Origin: Fimbriimonadales bacterium | GTDB taxonomy: Bacteria; Armatimonadota; Fimbriimonadia; Fimbriimonadales; GBS-DC | NCBI GenBank assembly: GCA_026003075.1 | Contig: BPGO01000002.1 | Coordinates: 291,339 to 355,338 of the forward strand | Direction: 5' to 3' | DNA: 64,000 nucleotides | Shown here: positions 47,356 through 57,025 of the stretch, piece after piece | How the letters are laid out: every line of letters starts with the position of its first letter | How positions within the stretch are numbered: the stretch's first letter is position 1 | The notes under the pieces: generated by a model | Seen by the model: the letters and a program-made list of their open reading frames with translations, nothing else | The model's database searches: none | What the model was told of the DNA's origin: nothing | Program-made: the position numbers and the translations under genes

Positions 47356-48291
47356 CTACTCTTTCCACGCCCCGCTGAGTCGAAGCTGGAGCAGGCTCAC
47401 CACCAGCAACCCCAACGCAAGCGTCCAGCCCACAGCCGAAGCGTAGCCCAGATCACCCGACACATAGCCGTTGATGTAGAGATACATCACAATCGTCAGC
47501 CCGGCGCCATCGGGACCTGGGGAGCGTCCCAGCATCACCCACGGCAGTTCAAATAACTGGAACGAGCCAATCGTGCTAATAATCACCACGAAAATCAGCA
47601 CATGACGGATTCCGGGCAAGGTCACATGCCAGAACTGCCCCCAGCTGTTTGCGCCGTCGATAGTTGCTGCCTCATAGAGTTCCCGCTCCACCGTCTGCAA
47701 CCCCGCAAGGAAATAGACCATATGCATACCCACATACATCCAGAGGCTCGTCAGCACCAGCGCCGGCATCACCAAACTCGGCTCCGCCAGCCAGCGCATA
47801 TCTAACGGTGTGCCCACTGTCGCATGCAAGAAGCGGTTCACCAACCCGTACTGGGGCACAAAAAGCACACTAAACAGCACGCCCACAAACACCTGCCCGA
47901 CCAAGTTCGGCGAAAAGAACGCCAGTCGGAAGAACTCGCGCCCTTTCACCCAGCGCGAGTTGAGCAGAATCGCCAACCCCAGCCCCAACGGCACCTGCAA
48001 CGCCAACGACCAGACGGTATACATCACCGTGTTGCGCACCGCCTTCCAGAAGTCGGGGTCTGTGAACAGAAAACGGAAGTTCTCCAGCCCTACGAATACC
48101 TGATCGCGCGGTCCGCTGGTGATATAAAACGCCAGAATCACGCTTTTGATGAGCGGGTACGCGCCGAACACGAGAAAGAGAATGAGAAACGGCGCAACGA
48201 AGAGATAGGGCGCGATTTTATCACCGCGGTGCGGGCGTTTGCGCCTTGGTTGAGTGGCGACGGTTTCGGCAGAGAGGTCAGGCGTTTTCAT
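47356..48291 (-). CDS. Carbohydrate ABC transporter permease (MalF/UgpA-like)
   Basis: A 311-residue protein with six membrane segments. The EAA loop that docks the ATPase is visible as ELYEAATIDGANSWGQFWHVTLP near residue 210. Sequence type corresponds to the CUT1 family permease 1. It overlaps the binding-protein gene by 14 bases. A second permease and an ATPase are not found here; the restriction-modification pair follows directly, so the transporter locus may have been interrupted or its partners lie elsewhere. Confidence 0.92.
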   Translation of the reverse strand: MKTPDLSAETVATQPRRKRPHRGDKIAPYLFVAPFLILFLVFGAYPLIKSVILAFYITSGPRDQVFVGLENFRFLFTDPDFWKAVRNTVMYTVWSLALQVPLGLGLAILLNSRWVKGREFFRLAFFSPNLVGQVFVGVLFSVLFVPQYGLVNRFLHATVGTPLDMRWLAEPSLVMPALVLTSLWMYVGMHMVYFLAGLQTVERELYEAATIDGANSWGQFWHVTLPGIRHVLIFVVIISTIGSFQLFELPWVMLGRSPGPDGAGLTIVMYLYINGYVSGDLGYASAVGWTLALGLLVVSLLQLRLSGAWKE

Positions 48292-49621
48292 GCAGGTATG
48301 GGTTCCTCCTCATCTGGCGGCGCACTTCGGCAGCGGCGCGCTCCATCTGCTGGCGCACGAAACCGTCGAAACCCCGCTCGCCATAGCGATTGTAGTAATC
48401 CACGCATGCGATAAGCGCCTCGCTGAGCTTCGCTTTCGCCAAACTAATATAGGGACTGGTGTACTGGGGAGGCGTCTGTGGCGCAAGGCTCGCGTAGAGC
48501 CTGCCCAGAGGCTGATGGCTCCAAAACGGACGCGGCTCGTCGTAAGCGGGGTGATCCCACAAATCGCGCGCAGGGGGCAGGATATTGGTGTTGCGGAACT
48601 GTTGCGCTAACGCCTCTTTGTTCAAGTACAGATGCATTATCAGCTCCCAAGCAAGTTCGGGGTCAGCGCAGCGTTTCGTGATGCCAATCATCGTGCCGCC
48701 CCATGTGCTGGTGCGTCGCCCTCCAGGGGTGAAGGCAGGTAGGGGCATCAACGCCATCCGCCCGCCCACTTTCGGCACATCCTGCTCAATCACCTTCGTG
48801 CGCCAGTCGGGAGCGACCATAAACAGGTAATAGCCATCCTCCAACGCGCGGGTGAAAATCTGCCCACCGCCCAAATCGTTGCCGATACGATGCTTCCCTG
48901 CCACAAGCGGCACATAATATCTCATCGTCTGCACGGCAATCTCGTTGTCTAAGGTGCAGTTTCCCTGCGCGTCAAAGTAGCCCCCATCACGCTGGAATAG
49001 CATCACTTCAAAACTGGAGACGCCCGCAGGGGGCAACTCCATCATAAACCGCTTCCCAGGAATCGTGACACGCCTCCCAATTTCGACAAACTCGTCCCAA
49101 GTCCGAATCGCGTCCACATCGATTCGGAGCTTCTCCACGAGGTCGCGCCGATAGGCAAGCATCACGGGATGAACATCGTGGGGGATGCCGAAGATGCGCC
49201 CGCGCGTGGTATACGGAGCGAACCGCGCTTGCACGATCCGTTCCCACAGCCCTGTTTGATGAATGCGCTCGGTTAGGTCGCGAAAGCCGATGCTCTCCAA
49301 TCTGCCTCTGAAAAAGCTCCCTGCCCAGCTGATTTCCACCTCCACCAGGTCGGGCACATCGAGGTTCGACCAGAACGCCGCCTGTAAACGCGAGGTCACT
49401 GCCTCGCCCGCCACAATCTGGACGTCGATGCGCTTATTGGGGTGTTTGCGCTCGAAGTCGGGCAGCATTTTTATGTAAGCATCGGCGTGGGGTTTGGCAA
49501 AAGTCCAAAGCCGCAGGTCTGCAGTGTTTTTTTGCTCGCGCCTCGAAGCGATGTAGATACCGCTGGCGAGTGCTAATCCCGCCATCGTTGCCGCCGACGC
49601 ACCATAGGGAAAGCGAGCCAT
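48278..49621 (-). CDS. Sugar ABC transporter substrate-binding protein (CUT1-like), no lipobox
   Basis: A 447-residue protein. Hydrophobic residues 8-24 are followed by RREQKNTADLRLWTF, then an extracellular solute-binding fold with FERKHPNKRIDVQIV, GIPHDVHPVMLAYRRDL and TWDEFVEIGRRV, and ALMPLPAFTPGGRRTSTWGG late. No Cys lipobox follows the hydrophobic segment, so it is either cleaved by signal peptidase I or stays as a membrane anchor. ATG 49621 lies six bases after TATCAT (leaderless). Confidence 0.88.
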   Translation of the reverse strand: MARFPYGASAATMAGLALASGIYIASRREQKNTADLRLWTFAKPHADAYIKMLPDFERKHPNKRIDVQIVAGEAVTSRLQAAFWSNLDVPDLVEVEISWAGSFFRGRLESIGFRDLTERIHQTGLWERIVQARFAPYTTRGRIFGIPHDVHPVMLAYRRDLVEKLRIDVDAIRTWDEFVEIGRRVTIPGKRFMMELPPAGVSSFEVMLFQRDGGYFDAQGNCTLDNEIAVQTMRYYVPLVAGKHRIGNDLGGGQIFTRALEDGYYLFMVAPDWRTKVIEQDVPKVGGRMALMPLPAFTPGGRRTSTWGGTMIGITKRCADPELAWELIMHLYLNKEALAQQFRNTNILPPARDLWDHPAYDEPRPFWSHQPLGRLYASLAPQTPPQYTSPYISLAKAKLSEALIACVDYYNRYGERGFDGFVRQQMERAAAEVRRQMRRNPYLHENA

Positions 49622-49758
49622 CTTGGTATGATAATTCAGCACCGATCGTATGGATTCCTACCGCTTCACAGGGCGTAAATAGGCGATTGGTCTGTGCCAA
49701 AAGCCCGTGCAGGAAATCACCGTGCTTTGTCTAACTGTTCATTCGGAGGTAGACAACG

Positions 49759-50160
49759 ATGGGGTTCCCTTATCGCGATCCTGAACAGGCGAAAGCCTTC
49801 GTTTTGGAGTTCATCAACCGACTGCGTGAGGTCGATGTGATTCGAGAAGGCTGGCAGAAGCTGGATATGCTGATTGCGATCCACATTAAGCAGCCCGACA
49901 TCGATTTCTGGATCGACACGCGCGGGGGCAAATTGGAGGTGCTCACCGAGAAACCTGAAGGTGAGGAGGAAGCCGCGCTCACTTTGACGGCAGACCTGTT
50001 CCACAAGCTCTACACGGGTCAGGAGAACGCGATGATGGCGTTCACGCAGCGAAAGATTCAGCCCAAAGGGCGCGTCAGCGGCATTATGCAACTCACCAGC
50101 ACGATGCCCCAGGCAGTGGCGGTCTATCGCGAGTATCTCAAGGAGAAAGGGCTGGCATAG
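49759..50160 (+). CDS. SCP2 sterol-binding domain protein
   Basis: A 133-residue SCP2-like protein. ALTLTADLFHKLYTGQENAMMAFTQRKIQPKGRVSGIMQL is the conserved second half that closes the lipid-binding cavity. The stand-alone bacterial proteins may bind lipids or acyl groups; the ligand is unknown. GGAGGT precedes ATG 49759. It converges with kdsA, whose stop lies next to its own. Confidence 0.85.
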   Translation: MGFPYRDPEQAKAFVLEFINRLREVDVIREGWQKLDMLIAIHIKQPDIDFWIDTRGGKLEVLTEKPEGEEEAALTLTADLFHKLYTGQENAMMAFTQRKIQPKGRVSGIMQLTSTMPQAVAVYREYLKEKGLA

Positions 50161-50973
50161 CTACTGCGCCGCTTCCCAAATGCGCACGAGCCGCTGCAGC
50201 AGCGGCTCCATCTGTTCCAGCGGATACTGAGTCGCCGCATCGGAGAGGGCGTGCTGCGGGTCAGGATGGGTCTCCATAAAGAGCGCATCGATGCCCACCG
50301 CGACGGCGGCACGCGCCAGCGGCTCGATGGCGCTGCGCTCGCCACCCGATTGCTTGCCTGCGCCCCCAGGACGCTGTACGCTGTGCGTCGCGTCGAACAC
50401 CACGGGCACACCGAAACGGCGCATCAAGGGCAGTCCTGCCATGTCCACAATCAGCGTGTTGTAGCCGAAGCTCGTGCCGCGCTCGGTGAGGAGTACACCG
50501 ACTGCACCAAACGCTCGCAACTTCTCCACGATGTTCCCCGCATCCCACGGAGCAAGGAACTGCCCCTTCTTGACATTCACGGGCTTCCCAGTGCGCGCCG
50601 CCGCGTGCAGCAAGTCGGTCTGTCGACAGAGGAACGCAGGGATTTGCAACAAATCCACCGCCTGCGCGGTTGGCTCCGCCTGCCACGACTCATGAATATC
50701 GGTCGTCACGGGTACGCCGAACTCGCGTCGAATACGGCTCAAAACCTCCAGCCCCCACTCCATCCCCTGCCCCCGAAACGACTCGTGCGAAGTGCGGTTC
50801 GCCTTGTCAAACGACGCCTTAAAAATGTACGGCATCCCCAATCGCTGGCATAGGCGCGTCATCGTGTCTGCCACACGCTGACAGAGTTCGAGGCTCTCAA
50901 TCACGCACGGTCCTGCGATGAGACAGAGCCTGCCGTCGCCCACTACTACATCACCGACAGAAACAGATTGCAT
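50161..50973 (-). CDS. kdsA: 3-deoxy-8-phosphooctulonate synthase (KDO8P synthase)
   Basis: A 270-residue KdsA, which condenses phosphoenolpyruvate with arabinose 5-phosphate on the way to KDO of lipopolysaccharide. [29 protein letters not shown] and [10 protein letters not shown] are family motifs, and a Cys after AGP (metal-type) is present. ATG 50973 is preceded at seven bases by TATACT, so the mRNA is probably leaderless; the upstream in-frame GTG 50997 would translate through the promoter. It implies an outer membrane with KDO. Confidence 0.95.
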   Translation of the reverse strand: MQSVSVGDVVVGDGRLCLIAGPCVIESLELCQRVADTMTRLCQRLGMPYIFKASFDKANRTSHESFRGQGMEWGLEVLSRIRREFGVPVTTDIHESWQAEPTAQAVDLLQIPAFLCRQTDLLHAAARTGKPVNVKKGQFLAPWDAGNIVEKLRAFGAVGVLLTERGTSFGYNTLIVDMAGLPLMRRFGVPVVFDATHSVQRPGGAGKQSGGERSAIEPLARAAVAVGIDALFMETHPDPQHALSDAATQYPLEQMEPLLQRLVRIWEAAQ

Positions 50974-50980
50974 CGCCGAG

Positions 50981-50986
50981 AGTATA
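50981..50986 (-). promoter_or_regulatory. kdsA: -10 box for leaderless ATG start of kdsA
   Basis: TATACT is followed by seven bases (CTCGGCG) and ATG 50973. It lies within the last few bases before the end of the upstream ATPase gene, giving kdsA its own promoter. Confidence 0.6.
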
Positions 50987-50993
50987 CCTGGGT

Positions 50994-53141
50994 TCACAGC
51001 CGCCAGACCTTACCCCATTCGCCCTGCGGGAGCGCCCGACAAGTGAACAGAATCACCTGCGTCTGTTGAGCAACACGGGTCAGTAACTCCAGCGCCGCAC
51101 GGTAGCGCTCGGCGTCGAAATGCACGAACGGGTCATCCAGCAGCAACGGCAGGCGCACATTATCGGCAAGTGCGTCGGCAAGCCCCAACCGACACGCGAA
51201 AAAGAGTTGATCCAGCACGCCTGCACTCCAAGCGGGTTGCTCGTCCTCGACAAGAATCATCTCGCCGCGTTCGGGATGATACACCTGCAGACTCAAATTG
51301 GCTCCCAGCGATGCCTGGGTGTAGCGTCCAAGGGTGAGGGTAGGCAAGTGGCGCTCGATACGCGGCTTGAGGCGGGGGCTAAGGTCGTTGAGGTAGCGTT
51401 CATTCGCCTCGATGAGCAGCTGCTCGACAGTTTCCAAGAGGCGAAACCGATTCTCCAGCTGGATCAGTCGCTGTTGGGCGCGGGCATGCTCCAGCTCCAG
51501 CGCGTCGGCAGGCTCACTGTCAGGCAACTGCTGCAACGCACCTTCGCACCGCAACTGCTCCGCTTGGAGCTCGCTCAATCGTTGGCGCTTGCGGGCAACC
51601 GTCGCTTCTAAACGCACCAGCGATTCTGCCGAAAGTTCCCGAGCGAGCGGGTCGCGCTGGATCTGCTCCTGCAAACCAAGGATTTCCACCGCCAGCGTGC
51701 GCTGCCGCTCACGCAGGGCTTTCGGCTCCTGCACGGCTTGGAGCGCGTCAATTTGGTGGCGGGTACGTTCCAGCTCGCTGCGGCGTGCCTGCAGGGCGTT
51801 CCATCGCTCATTGAACTGCTGGATGGCATACTGCAAGCGCGCGGTCGTCTCCGCGCCATACTCGCCTGGGGCGCCGTTCTGGGGTTGCTCTTCAAGTACG
51901 TAGCCCGCGTCTTGTAGTAGGCTGGAAAGTCGCTGCCAGTGCGCTTGCACCTCCTGCTGGATCGGCAGTTCCGGCGGCTCGCTTTCGGGTTGGCTCACCG
52001 CGCGCCCACGCCACAGGAGCGCGATTCCTATCCCCACCAGCCCCAGCACAAGCGCAACAGCCCCAAGCCACGCCGCAACTGTCCACAGGGGGAGGCTGGC
52101 AATGATCAACGCACCCCCAAGCGCCGCGAACCCCCATCGCGCCTGATTGCGTCCGCGCTCACGCTGCCGCTCCACACGCCGAGCCTGCTCCTGAACCGTG
52201 AGCGCGTGCAAACGGCGCATCGCATCCTGATAGCGCATATAAGCAGCGTCTATCTGCGCTTTGAAATCACTCGGCAGCACACTCAACTCTGCGAATTGCG
52301 TCTCCAACTCGGTCTCGATTTCGCGGACACGACGCTCCAGCTGTTCCAGCTGCTCCAAGTGCCGCTGGTTGGCGTCCGCTTCGCGACGCAACTGTTCCAA
52401 GCGGTCTTGCTGTGTCTGTAGGTCTCGCCAGCGTTGGAGTATCTGCTCATCCTGCTCAACTTGTGGCTGCAAATCGGCGATTTCGGCTTCTATTTGATGG
52501 AGACGCTTCCGGAGATTTTGGCGTTGCTGCTCTGCGTCGCGGGCAACTTGCAGGCGTGAAGCGATCTCCTGTACCCTGCTCCGATGCGTTTCGATGTGTG
52601 AGCGGACGCGGCGCCGCTCCTGCTGAATCACATTCAAGATGCGATTCAAGTCTGCGTTGACCGCGCTCTCTCGCAGTTGCTGCTGCAGCGACTTGAGGTT
52701 GCGATTCGCGATCTGGCTCAGCTCACGCTGGCGGATACAAGCGGTGGCGAGGTAGACCTCCTGCGGTATCCGCCAGAGCTGTTCCCAGCGGGTGCGCGCC
52801 GCTTCGCCAGCAAGCGACTCCGCACCAACCTGCAGCAAGAACTCGGCGCGTTTGCGTGGCTCGTCGACGGGGTGAAACTTGGCTATGCGCACATGCTGCC
52901 CGCGCAACTCCAGTTCCAACTCCAGTCGCCAGCCTTGGGGATGACCCCAGTGGATGCGTTCACGCGCAGGTTGAGCGGTCGTCGAGGGAAGCGTGTAAAG
53001 CGCGTCCATCAGCGCCGTGAGCAGGGTGCTTTTGCCCGACTCGTTCGCGCCCATGATGCAGTTCAAACCTGCTTCGAACTCGAACTCCACACGCTCGCGG
53101 AACCGCCCGTAACCTTCAAGCGCGAGTTTTAAGAATTTCAT
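50994..53141 (-). CDS. SMC/Rad50-like ATPase with central membrane hairpin (YhaN-like)
   Basis: A 715-residue ATPase. Walker A is [11 protein letters not shown] near residue 34, and the signature and Walker B are near the C-terminus ([11 protein letters not shown] near 670). Between them lie long coiled coils (about 150-310 and 400-560). A very hydrophobic pair of helices interrupts them near 335-375 ([21 protein letters not shown]). This membrane insertion is the feature of YhaN-type rather than canonical SbcC proteins. It overlaps by four bases with the phosphoesterase gene upstream, the pair corresponding to yhaO-yhaN. A role in DNA repair at the membrane is inferred. Confidence 0.85.
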   Translation of the reverse strand: MKFLKLALEGYGRFRERVEFEFEAGLNCIMGANESGKSTLLTALMDALYTLPSTTAQPARERIHWGHPQGWRLELELELRGQHVRIAKFHPVDEPRKRAEFLLQVGAESLAGEAARTRWEQLWRIPQEVYLATACIRQRELSQIANRNLKSLQQQLRESAVNADLNRILNVIQQERRRVRSHIETHRSRVQEIASRLQVARDAEQQRQNLRKRLHQIEAEIADLQPQVEQDEQILQRWRDLQTQQDRLEQLRREADANQRHLEQLEQLERRVREIETELETQFAELSVLPSDFKAQIDAAYMRYQDAMRRLHALTVQEQARRVERQRERGRNQARWGFAALGGALIIASLPLWTVAAWLGAVALVLGLVGIGIALLWRGRAVSQPESEPPELPIQQEVQAHWQRLSSLLQDAGYVLEEQPQNGAPGEYGAETTARLQYAIQQFNERWNALQARRSELERTRHQIDALQAVQEPKALRERQRTLAVEILGLQEQIQRDPLARELSAESLVRLEATVARKRQRLSELQAEQLRCEGALQQLPDSEPADALELEHARAQQRLIQLENRFRLLETVEQLLIEANERYLNDLSPRLKPRIERHLPTLTLGRYTQASLGANLSLQVYHPERGEMILVEDEQPAWSAGVLDQLFFACRLGLADALADNVRLPLLLDDPFVHFDAERYRAALELLTRVAQQTQVILFTCRALPQGEWGKVWRL

Positions 53142-54220
53142 AGCCTCCCCCCGCGCAGCAAATAGAGCGCGGTCTGCGCTGCCTCGTGATAAAGTGAGGC
53201 TTTCTCAGGGTCCCGCTCGGCACGCACGCGTACCAATTCCACCAGAAGCCGCTCAAAGGGCGTTTCCGGCGGCAATGGCTCGGGCTGGTATGCGCTTTCC
53301 AACTCGAGCCACAGGCAATGAGGTTGCAAGTTTTCCTCTAAAACTTGTAAATTGAGCGACTCCTTTGCCTGCCACCGCCCCGTGAGGCGAAGAGACACTA
53401 CCGTTTCTGGGGTCAACAACGCACGGATCTCGCTTAGCAGGGGCTGTACGGCATCATAGCGAGAAACATCCCAATCCAGCGTGCCGTCAATCGCACCCTC
53501 TGGATAACGCGCCTCGCCGATAGGAACCTTCGCTACTTGAGCCATCTGCTTCTCGACAAGTTCCACGACCAGCATCCCTGCAGGCAACTGTTGGCGCGGC
53601 ATAATCATTTCTGGAGCGCCACTGTAGTAGCACACCGTCTGCCCTTGCGTCCAGTCTTGTGGCGAGTGCCAGTCCCCCAGCGCGACATAATCCAACAGGC
53701 TGGTGCGAATCCAGTCGGGGTTAATAGTCCCCTGCCCCCCTGCACTGGGCATCGAGCCGTGTATGAGCGCGACTTGTAACGGCGCACCACCCGAATCGCG
53801 TTGTAAGGCGGCTTGCCAGTGCGCCTCATCCCCTGCCGGGCATGCAACTACCTCCAAATCCATCTCGCTCAGGCGCAGGCGGGTCGTCTGAAATACAAAA
53901 TGCAGGTTGCTGGGCAGATTCACCCCACGAAACGGGTGCCGCTCCGTAGGGTCATGGTTGCCCGGGATTACAATCACCGGCTGGCGCGAATCGGCAATCG
54001 TGGAGAGCGCGAACTCCACCCAGCTGCGCCCCACGCGCGGGCTATCAAACAGGTCTCCAGCGATGAGCACCAACTGGCACCCATGTGCCTGCGCCTCGGT
54101 AAACACGCGCCGAAACGCCCGCTTCAGCCGTTCCTGATGCGCCAACGCTGCCTCACCCAGATAACCAAACGCTCTACCCAAATGCACATCGGCAGTGTGC
54201 GCAATGCGTAGCACAAGCAA
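53138..54220 (-). CDS. Metallophosphoesterase, SbcD/Mre11-like (YhaO-like)
   Basis: A 360-residue nuclease-type phosphoesterase. Metal motifs are visible in order: HTADVHLG (D-x-H) near residue 10, GDLFD near 56, GNHD near 86 and LGDWH near 178. They match Mre11/SbcD/YhaO proteins. It acts with the downstream ATPase. The TTG start at 54220 is poorly supported by any ribosome binding site; GTG 54214 is equally possible. The deacetylase gene is divergent. Confidence 0.9.
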   Translation of the reverse strand: MLVLRIAHTADVHLGRAFGYLGEAALAHQERLKRAFRRVFTEAQAHGCQLVLIAGDLFDSPRVGRSWVEFALSTIADSRQPVIVIPGNHDPTERHPFRGVNLPSNLHFVFQTTRLRLSEMDLEVVACPAGDEAHWQAALQRDSGGAPLQVALIHGSMPSAGGQGTINPDWIRTSLLDYVALGDWHSPQDWTQGQTVCYYSGAPEMIMPRQQLPAGMLVVELVEKQMAQVAKVPIGEARYPEGAIDGTLDWDVSRYDAVQPLLSEIRALLTPETVVSLRLTGRWQAKESLNLQVLEENLQPHCLWLELESAYQPEPLPPETPFERLLVELVRVRAERDPEKASLYHEAAQTALYLLRGGRL

Positions 54221-54381
54221 TCCGTTCGCGCTCTAAATCGTTTTTCCTGTCAGAACAACCGAATCGTCCCAAGTGAACTGCCAAGCGTTTTCGCGGCAAA
54301 TCTCCCTCCTCAAACGGCAGGAATCCCCCCAAACACCTTGAATCCCCATGATGCGAATAACGCAGAGGAGGACTGAGAACC

Positions 54382-55119
54382 ATGCCGACCGTAGCGATTA
54401 CACTGGACTGCGAAGCAGCAGACTACCCGCGCTGCTACACGCAAGAGTATATTAAAGTCGCGGAAGAGTTCACGATTCCTTTCACATGGATGATTCAGGT
54501 CGCAGGCAAAGATCCGATGGCGAATGTGCAACTCTATTATCGCGAGTACCTCCATCGTATCCCCTCGTGGCACGAGTTTGGCTTGCACCTGCATTTCGAA
54601 GACGCGCAGGGACATTATATCGAAGACCCCCGCGAGCGCGGCGAGCTGATCCAGACAGGCAAGGATTTACTGAAACAGATTCACCTCAAACCCACGGCCT
54701 TCCGCGCGGGCAGCTACGCCCTCATTCCACCTGACCTGAAGTATCTGGAAGATATGGGCTTTCTGGTCGATAGTAGCGCGATTCCCGACGCAGAATATCG
54801 GATGTTTGTCGATTGGGACGGCGCCCCTACCAAGCCCTATCATCCGTCCTATCACGATGTTCGCAAGCAAGGCGAGGCGAAGATCCTCATCGTACCCATA
54901 GCAACGGCAAACGGAAAAATCGGCTATATCGATCAAGGTTGGGAGGTCATCGAACCGATCCTACACGATCACCTTGACCAGCAGACACCCGTCATTTGTT
55001 TGGGCGGATACGACTATCACGATAGCGTCGAGACCCTGCGCGAGGCAATCCTGCTGCTGAAAAAACATAACGCCCGCTTCGCGACCCTGACCCAAATCGT
55101 TTCGGAGTACACGCTATGA
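54382..55119 (+). CDS. Polysaccharide deacetylase (NodB-like) family protein
   Basis: A 245-residue protein with a NodB-like fold. AITLDCEAADY near residue 6 carries the first Asp, HEFGLHLHF near residue 66 the metal-binding His pair, and FRAGSY near 110 follows. Such enzymes remove N-acetyl groups from sugars; the lack of a signal peptide argues for a cytoplasmic or non-classical substrate. AGGAGG stands upstream of ATG 54382. It overlaps the aminopeptidase gene by four bases (ATGA). Confidence 0.88.
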   Translation: MPTVAITLDCEAADYPRCYTQEYIKVAEEFTIPFTWMIQVAGKDPMANVQLYYREYLHRIPSWHEFGLHLHFEDAQGHYIEDPRERGELIQTGKDLLKQIHLKPTAFRAGSYALIPPDLKYLEDMGFLVDSSAIPDAEYRMFVDWDGAPTKPYHPSYHDVRKQGEAKILIVPIATANGKIGYIDQGWEVIEPILHDHLDQQTPVICLGGYDYHDSVETLREAILLLKKHNARFATLTQIVSEYTL

Positions 55120-56246
55120 TCGACCCGCGTTGGCAGAAACTGGCGGAGATCTTAGTCCACCACTCTGTGCGCGTACAACCTGGCGATCGCGTGCTGATTG
55201 AGGCGTTTGATATTCCCCCAGAGTTCGTGGCGCTGCTGATGCGTACGATTCATGCCGCAGGGGGCGAAGCCATCCCCGAAGTGAAGCAAACCCCCATCCT
55301 GCGCGCCCTCTACCAAAACGCCAGCGAAGCACAAATCCAGTTCATCGCGGGGCTGGAGCGCGCGCAGATGGAAGGCGTGCAAGGCTACATCGGGCTGCGC
55401 GGCGCGCCGAACTTCGCTGAACTGTCCGACATCCCCCAAGAACAGATGCAACGGGTGCGCCAACACTGGTGGAAGCCTGTCCATCAAGAAGTGCGCGTGC
55501 CAAAAACTCGATGGGTCGTGCTCCGCTGGCCCACGCCTGGCATGGCGCAAGCCGCCAACATGAGCACCGAGGCGTTTGAAGATTTCTACTTCAAGGTCTG
55601 CACGGTAGACTATGCACAAATGCAACGCGCTGTGGAACCCCTCGTGGAACTGATGCAGCGCACCCGCGAGGTGCATATCAAGGGACCGGGAACCGACCTG
55701 CGCTTCTCCATCGAGGGCATCGGTGTAGTGCCCTGCTATGGCACTCATAATATCCCCGACGGCGAGTGCTTCACCTGCCCCGTGCGCGACTCGGTCGAAG
55801 GCGAAATCACCATCAACACCAACAGCGTGTACGAGGGGAATCTGTATCGCAACATCCACTTCAAGCTGCGCCAGGGTAAAATTGTGGAGGCAAGCTGCGC
55901 CGACGACGGCGACCGCCCCGGCGCAGGCAACCCACGCAAACTGAACACGATTCTCGACTCCGACAAGGGCGCACGCTACATCGGTGAGTGGTCGCTTGGC
56001 TTCAACCCGCACATCCTGTACCCCATGAACGACACCCTGTTCGATGAGAAAATCGCAGGGTCGTTCCATTTCACCCCGGGCAACGCCTACAGCGAAGCCG
56101 ATAATGGAAACCGCTCGCAGGTACACTGGGACCTCGTCGTCATCCAACGCCCCGAATTCGGCGGCGGCGAGATCTACTTCGACGGGCAACTGATTCGCAA
56201 GGATGGACAATTTGTGCCCGACGCATTACAAGCGTTAAACTACTAA
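55116..56246 (+). CDS. M29 family metallo-aminopeptidase (AmpS/aminopeptidase T-like)
   Basis: A 376-residue aminopeptidase. Metal ligands occur in the C-terminal half as in family M29: GEC (DGECFTCP near residue 218), the Glu of the GEW motif (YIGEWSLGFN near 289), HFTPGNAY and the late HWDLV. Members are best known from thermophiles such as Thermus. Translation is coupled to the deacetylase gene by the ATGA overlap. A CDGSH gene follows 11 bp downstream. Confidence 0.9.
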   Translation: MIDPRWQKLAEILVHHSVRVQPGDRVLIEAFDIPPEFVALLMRTIHAAGGEAIPEVKQTPILRALYQNASEAQIQFIAGLERAQMEGVQGYIGLRGAPNFAELSDIPQEQMQRVRQHWWKPVHQEVRVPKTRWVVLRWPTPGMAQAANMSTEAFEDFYFKVCTVDYAQMQRAVEPLVELMQRTREVHIKGPGTDLRFSIEGIGVVPCYGTHNIPDGECFTCPVRDSVEGEITINTNSVYEGNLYRNIHFKLRQGKIVEASCADDGDRPGAGNPRKLNTILDSDKGARYIGEWSLGFNPHILYPMNDTLFDEKIAGSFHFTPGNAYSEADNGNRSQVHWDLVVIQRPEFGGGEIYFDGQLIRKDGQFVPDALQALNY

Positions 56247-56257
56247 GGGAGGCAACC

Positions 56258-56455
56258 ATGGCAATCCACGAAACCGAAGAACGCAACGGGAAACTCCGCA
56301 CCGTGATGAAACTGGAGCCGGGCGAACGAGTCGCCCTGTGCCGTTGCATGAGATCCAAAGATTTTCCCTTCTGCGACGGCACGCACAAGCAGATTGAAGG
56401 CAACACTGGTCCTGTGATTGTCGAAGCGTTGAAGGAACCTACCAGCGACGATTAA
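56258..56455 (+). CDS. CDGSH iron-sulfur domain protein
   Basis: A 65-residue protein containing CRCMRSKDFPFCDGTH: Cys-x-Cys, Cys and His ligate a labile [2Fe-2S] cluster as in mitoNEET-type CDGSH proteins. No membrane segment is present. GGGAGG precedes ATG 56258 at seven bases or so. It is probably cotranscribed with the aminopeptidase. Electron or cluster transfer is the family role. Confidence 0.92.
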   Translation: MAIHETEERNGKLRTVMKLEPGERVALCRCMRSKDFPFCDGTHKQIEGNTGPVIVEALKEPTSDD

Positions 56456-56575
56456 GCGGAACCTACTTACGCCGATCGCTTCTTCCTCCCATCGTACAGA
56501 CGCAGCCCAGTGACGGCTGCGTCTTGCTCTAGCACGGGTGTAGTACGCTTGGACAACAGTATGCTTGCGAAAATA

Positions 56576-57025
56576 TTATTGACCTGTGTGTCCGAAGCCG
56601 CCTTCGCCGCGTTCACTATCAGGAAGTGTGGCGACCCGTTCCCACTCCACCCGCATGACAGGGGCGATCACCATCTGCGCGATCCGATCCCCACGCCGTA
56701 GGGTGAACGGCTCCTGCCCCAAGTTAATAAGGATTACCTGCACCTCACCGCGGTAGTCGCTGTCGATGGTGCCAGGGGCGTTCACCATACCAATGCCGTG
56801 GCGCAGCGCCAGCCCGCTTCGGGGACGCACCTGCGCCTCGTAGCCAGGGGGCAAGGCGATGCGAATACCTGTGGGCACAAGGGCGCGTTCGCCGGGCTGC
56901 AAAGTGAGCGGCTCTTTGACCGCGGCATAAAGGTCGACCCCTGCCGAGCCGTCGGTCTGATAGCTCGGCAGGGGCAGATCGGTCGCATCGGGATCCTGCG
57001 TAATCAAAACGCGCAGGAGGCTCAT
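56576..57025 (-). CDS. dut: dUTP diphosphatase (dUTPase)
   Basis: A 149-residue trimeric-type dUTPase that prevents uracil incorporation into DNA and supplies dUMP. The five motifs are visible: [44 protein letters not shown] and the C-terminal [10 protein letters not shown]. It overlaps the histidine kinase gene by four bases and is the second gene of that operon. Confidence 0.96.
   Translation of the reverse strand: MSLLRVLITQDPDATDLPLPSYQTDGSAGVDLYAAVKEPLTLQPGERALVPTGIRIALPPGYEAQVRPRSGLALRHGIGMVNAPGTIDSDYRGEVQVILINLGQEPFTLRRGDRIAQMVIAPVMRVEWERVATLPDSERGEGGFGHTGQ

Noticed and set aside
50994..54220. A canonical SbcCD nuclease or a defence system
   Set aside because: The membrane hairpin within the coiled coil and the shorter length fit the YhaN/YhaO type. 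No other defence gene lies next to the pair.
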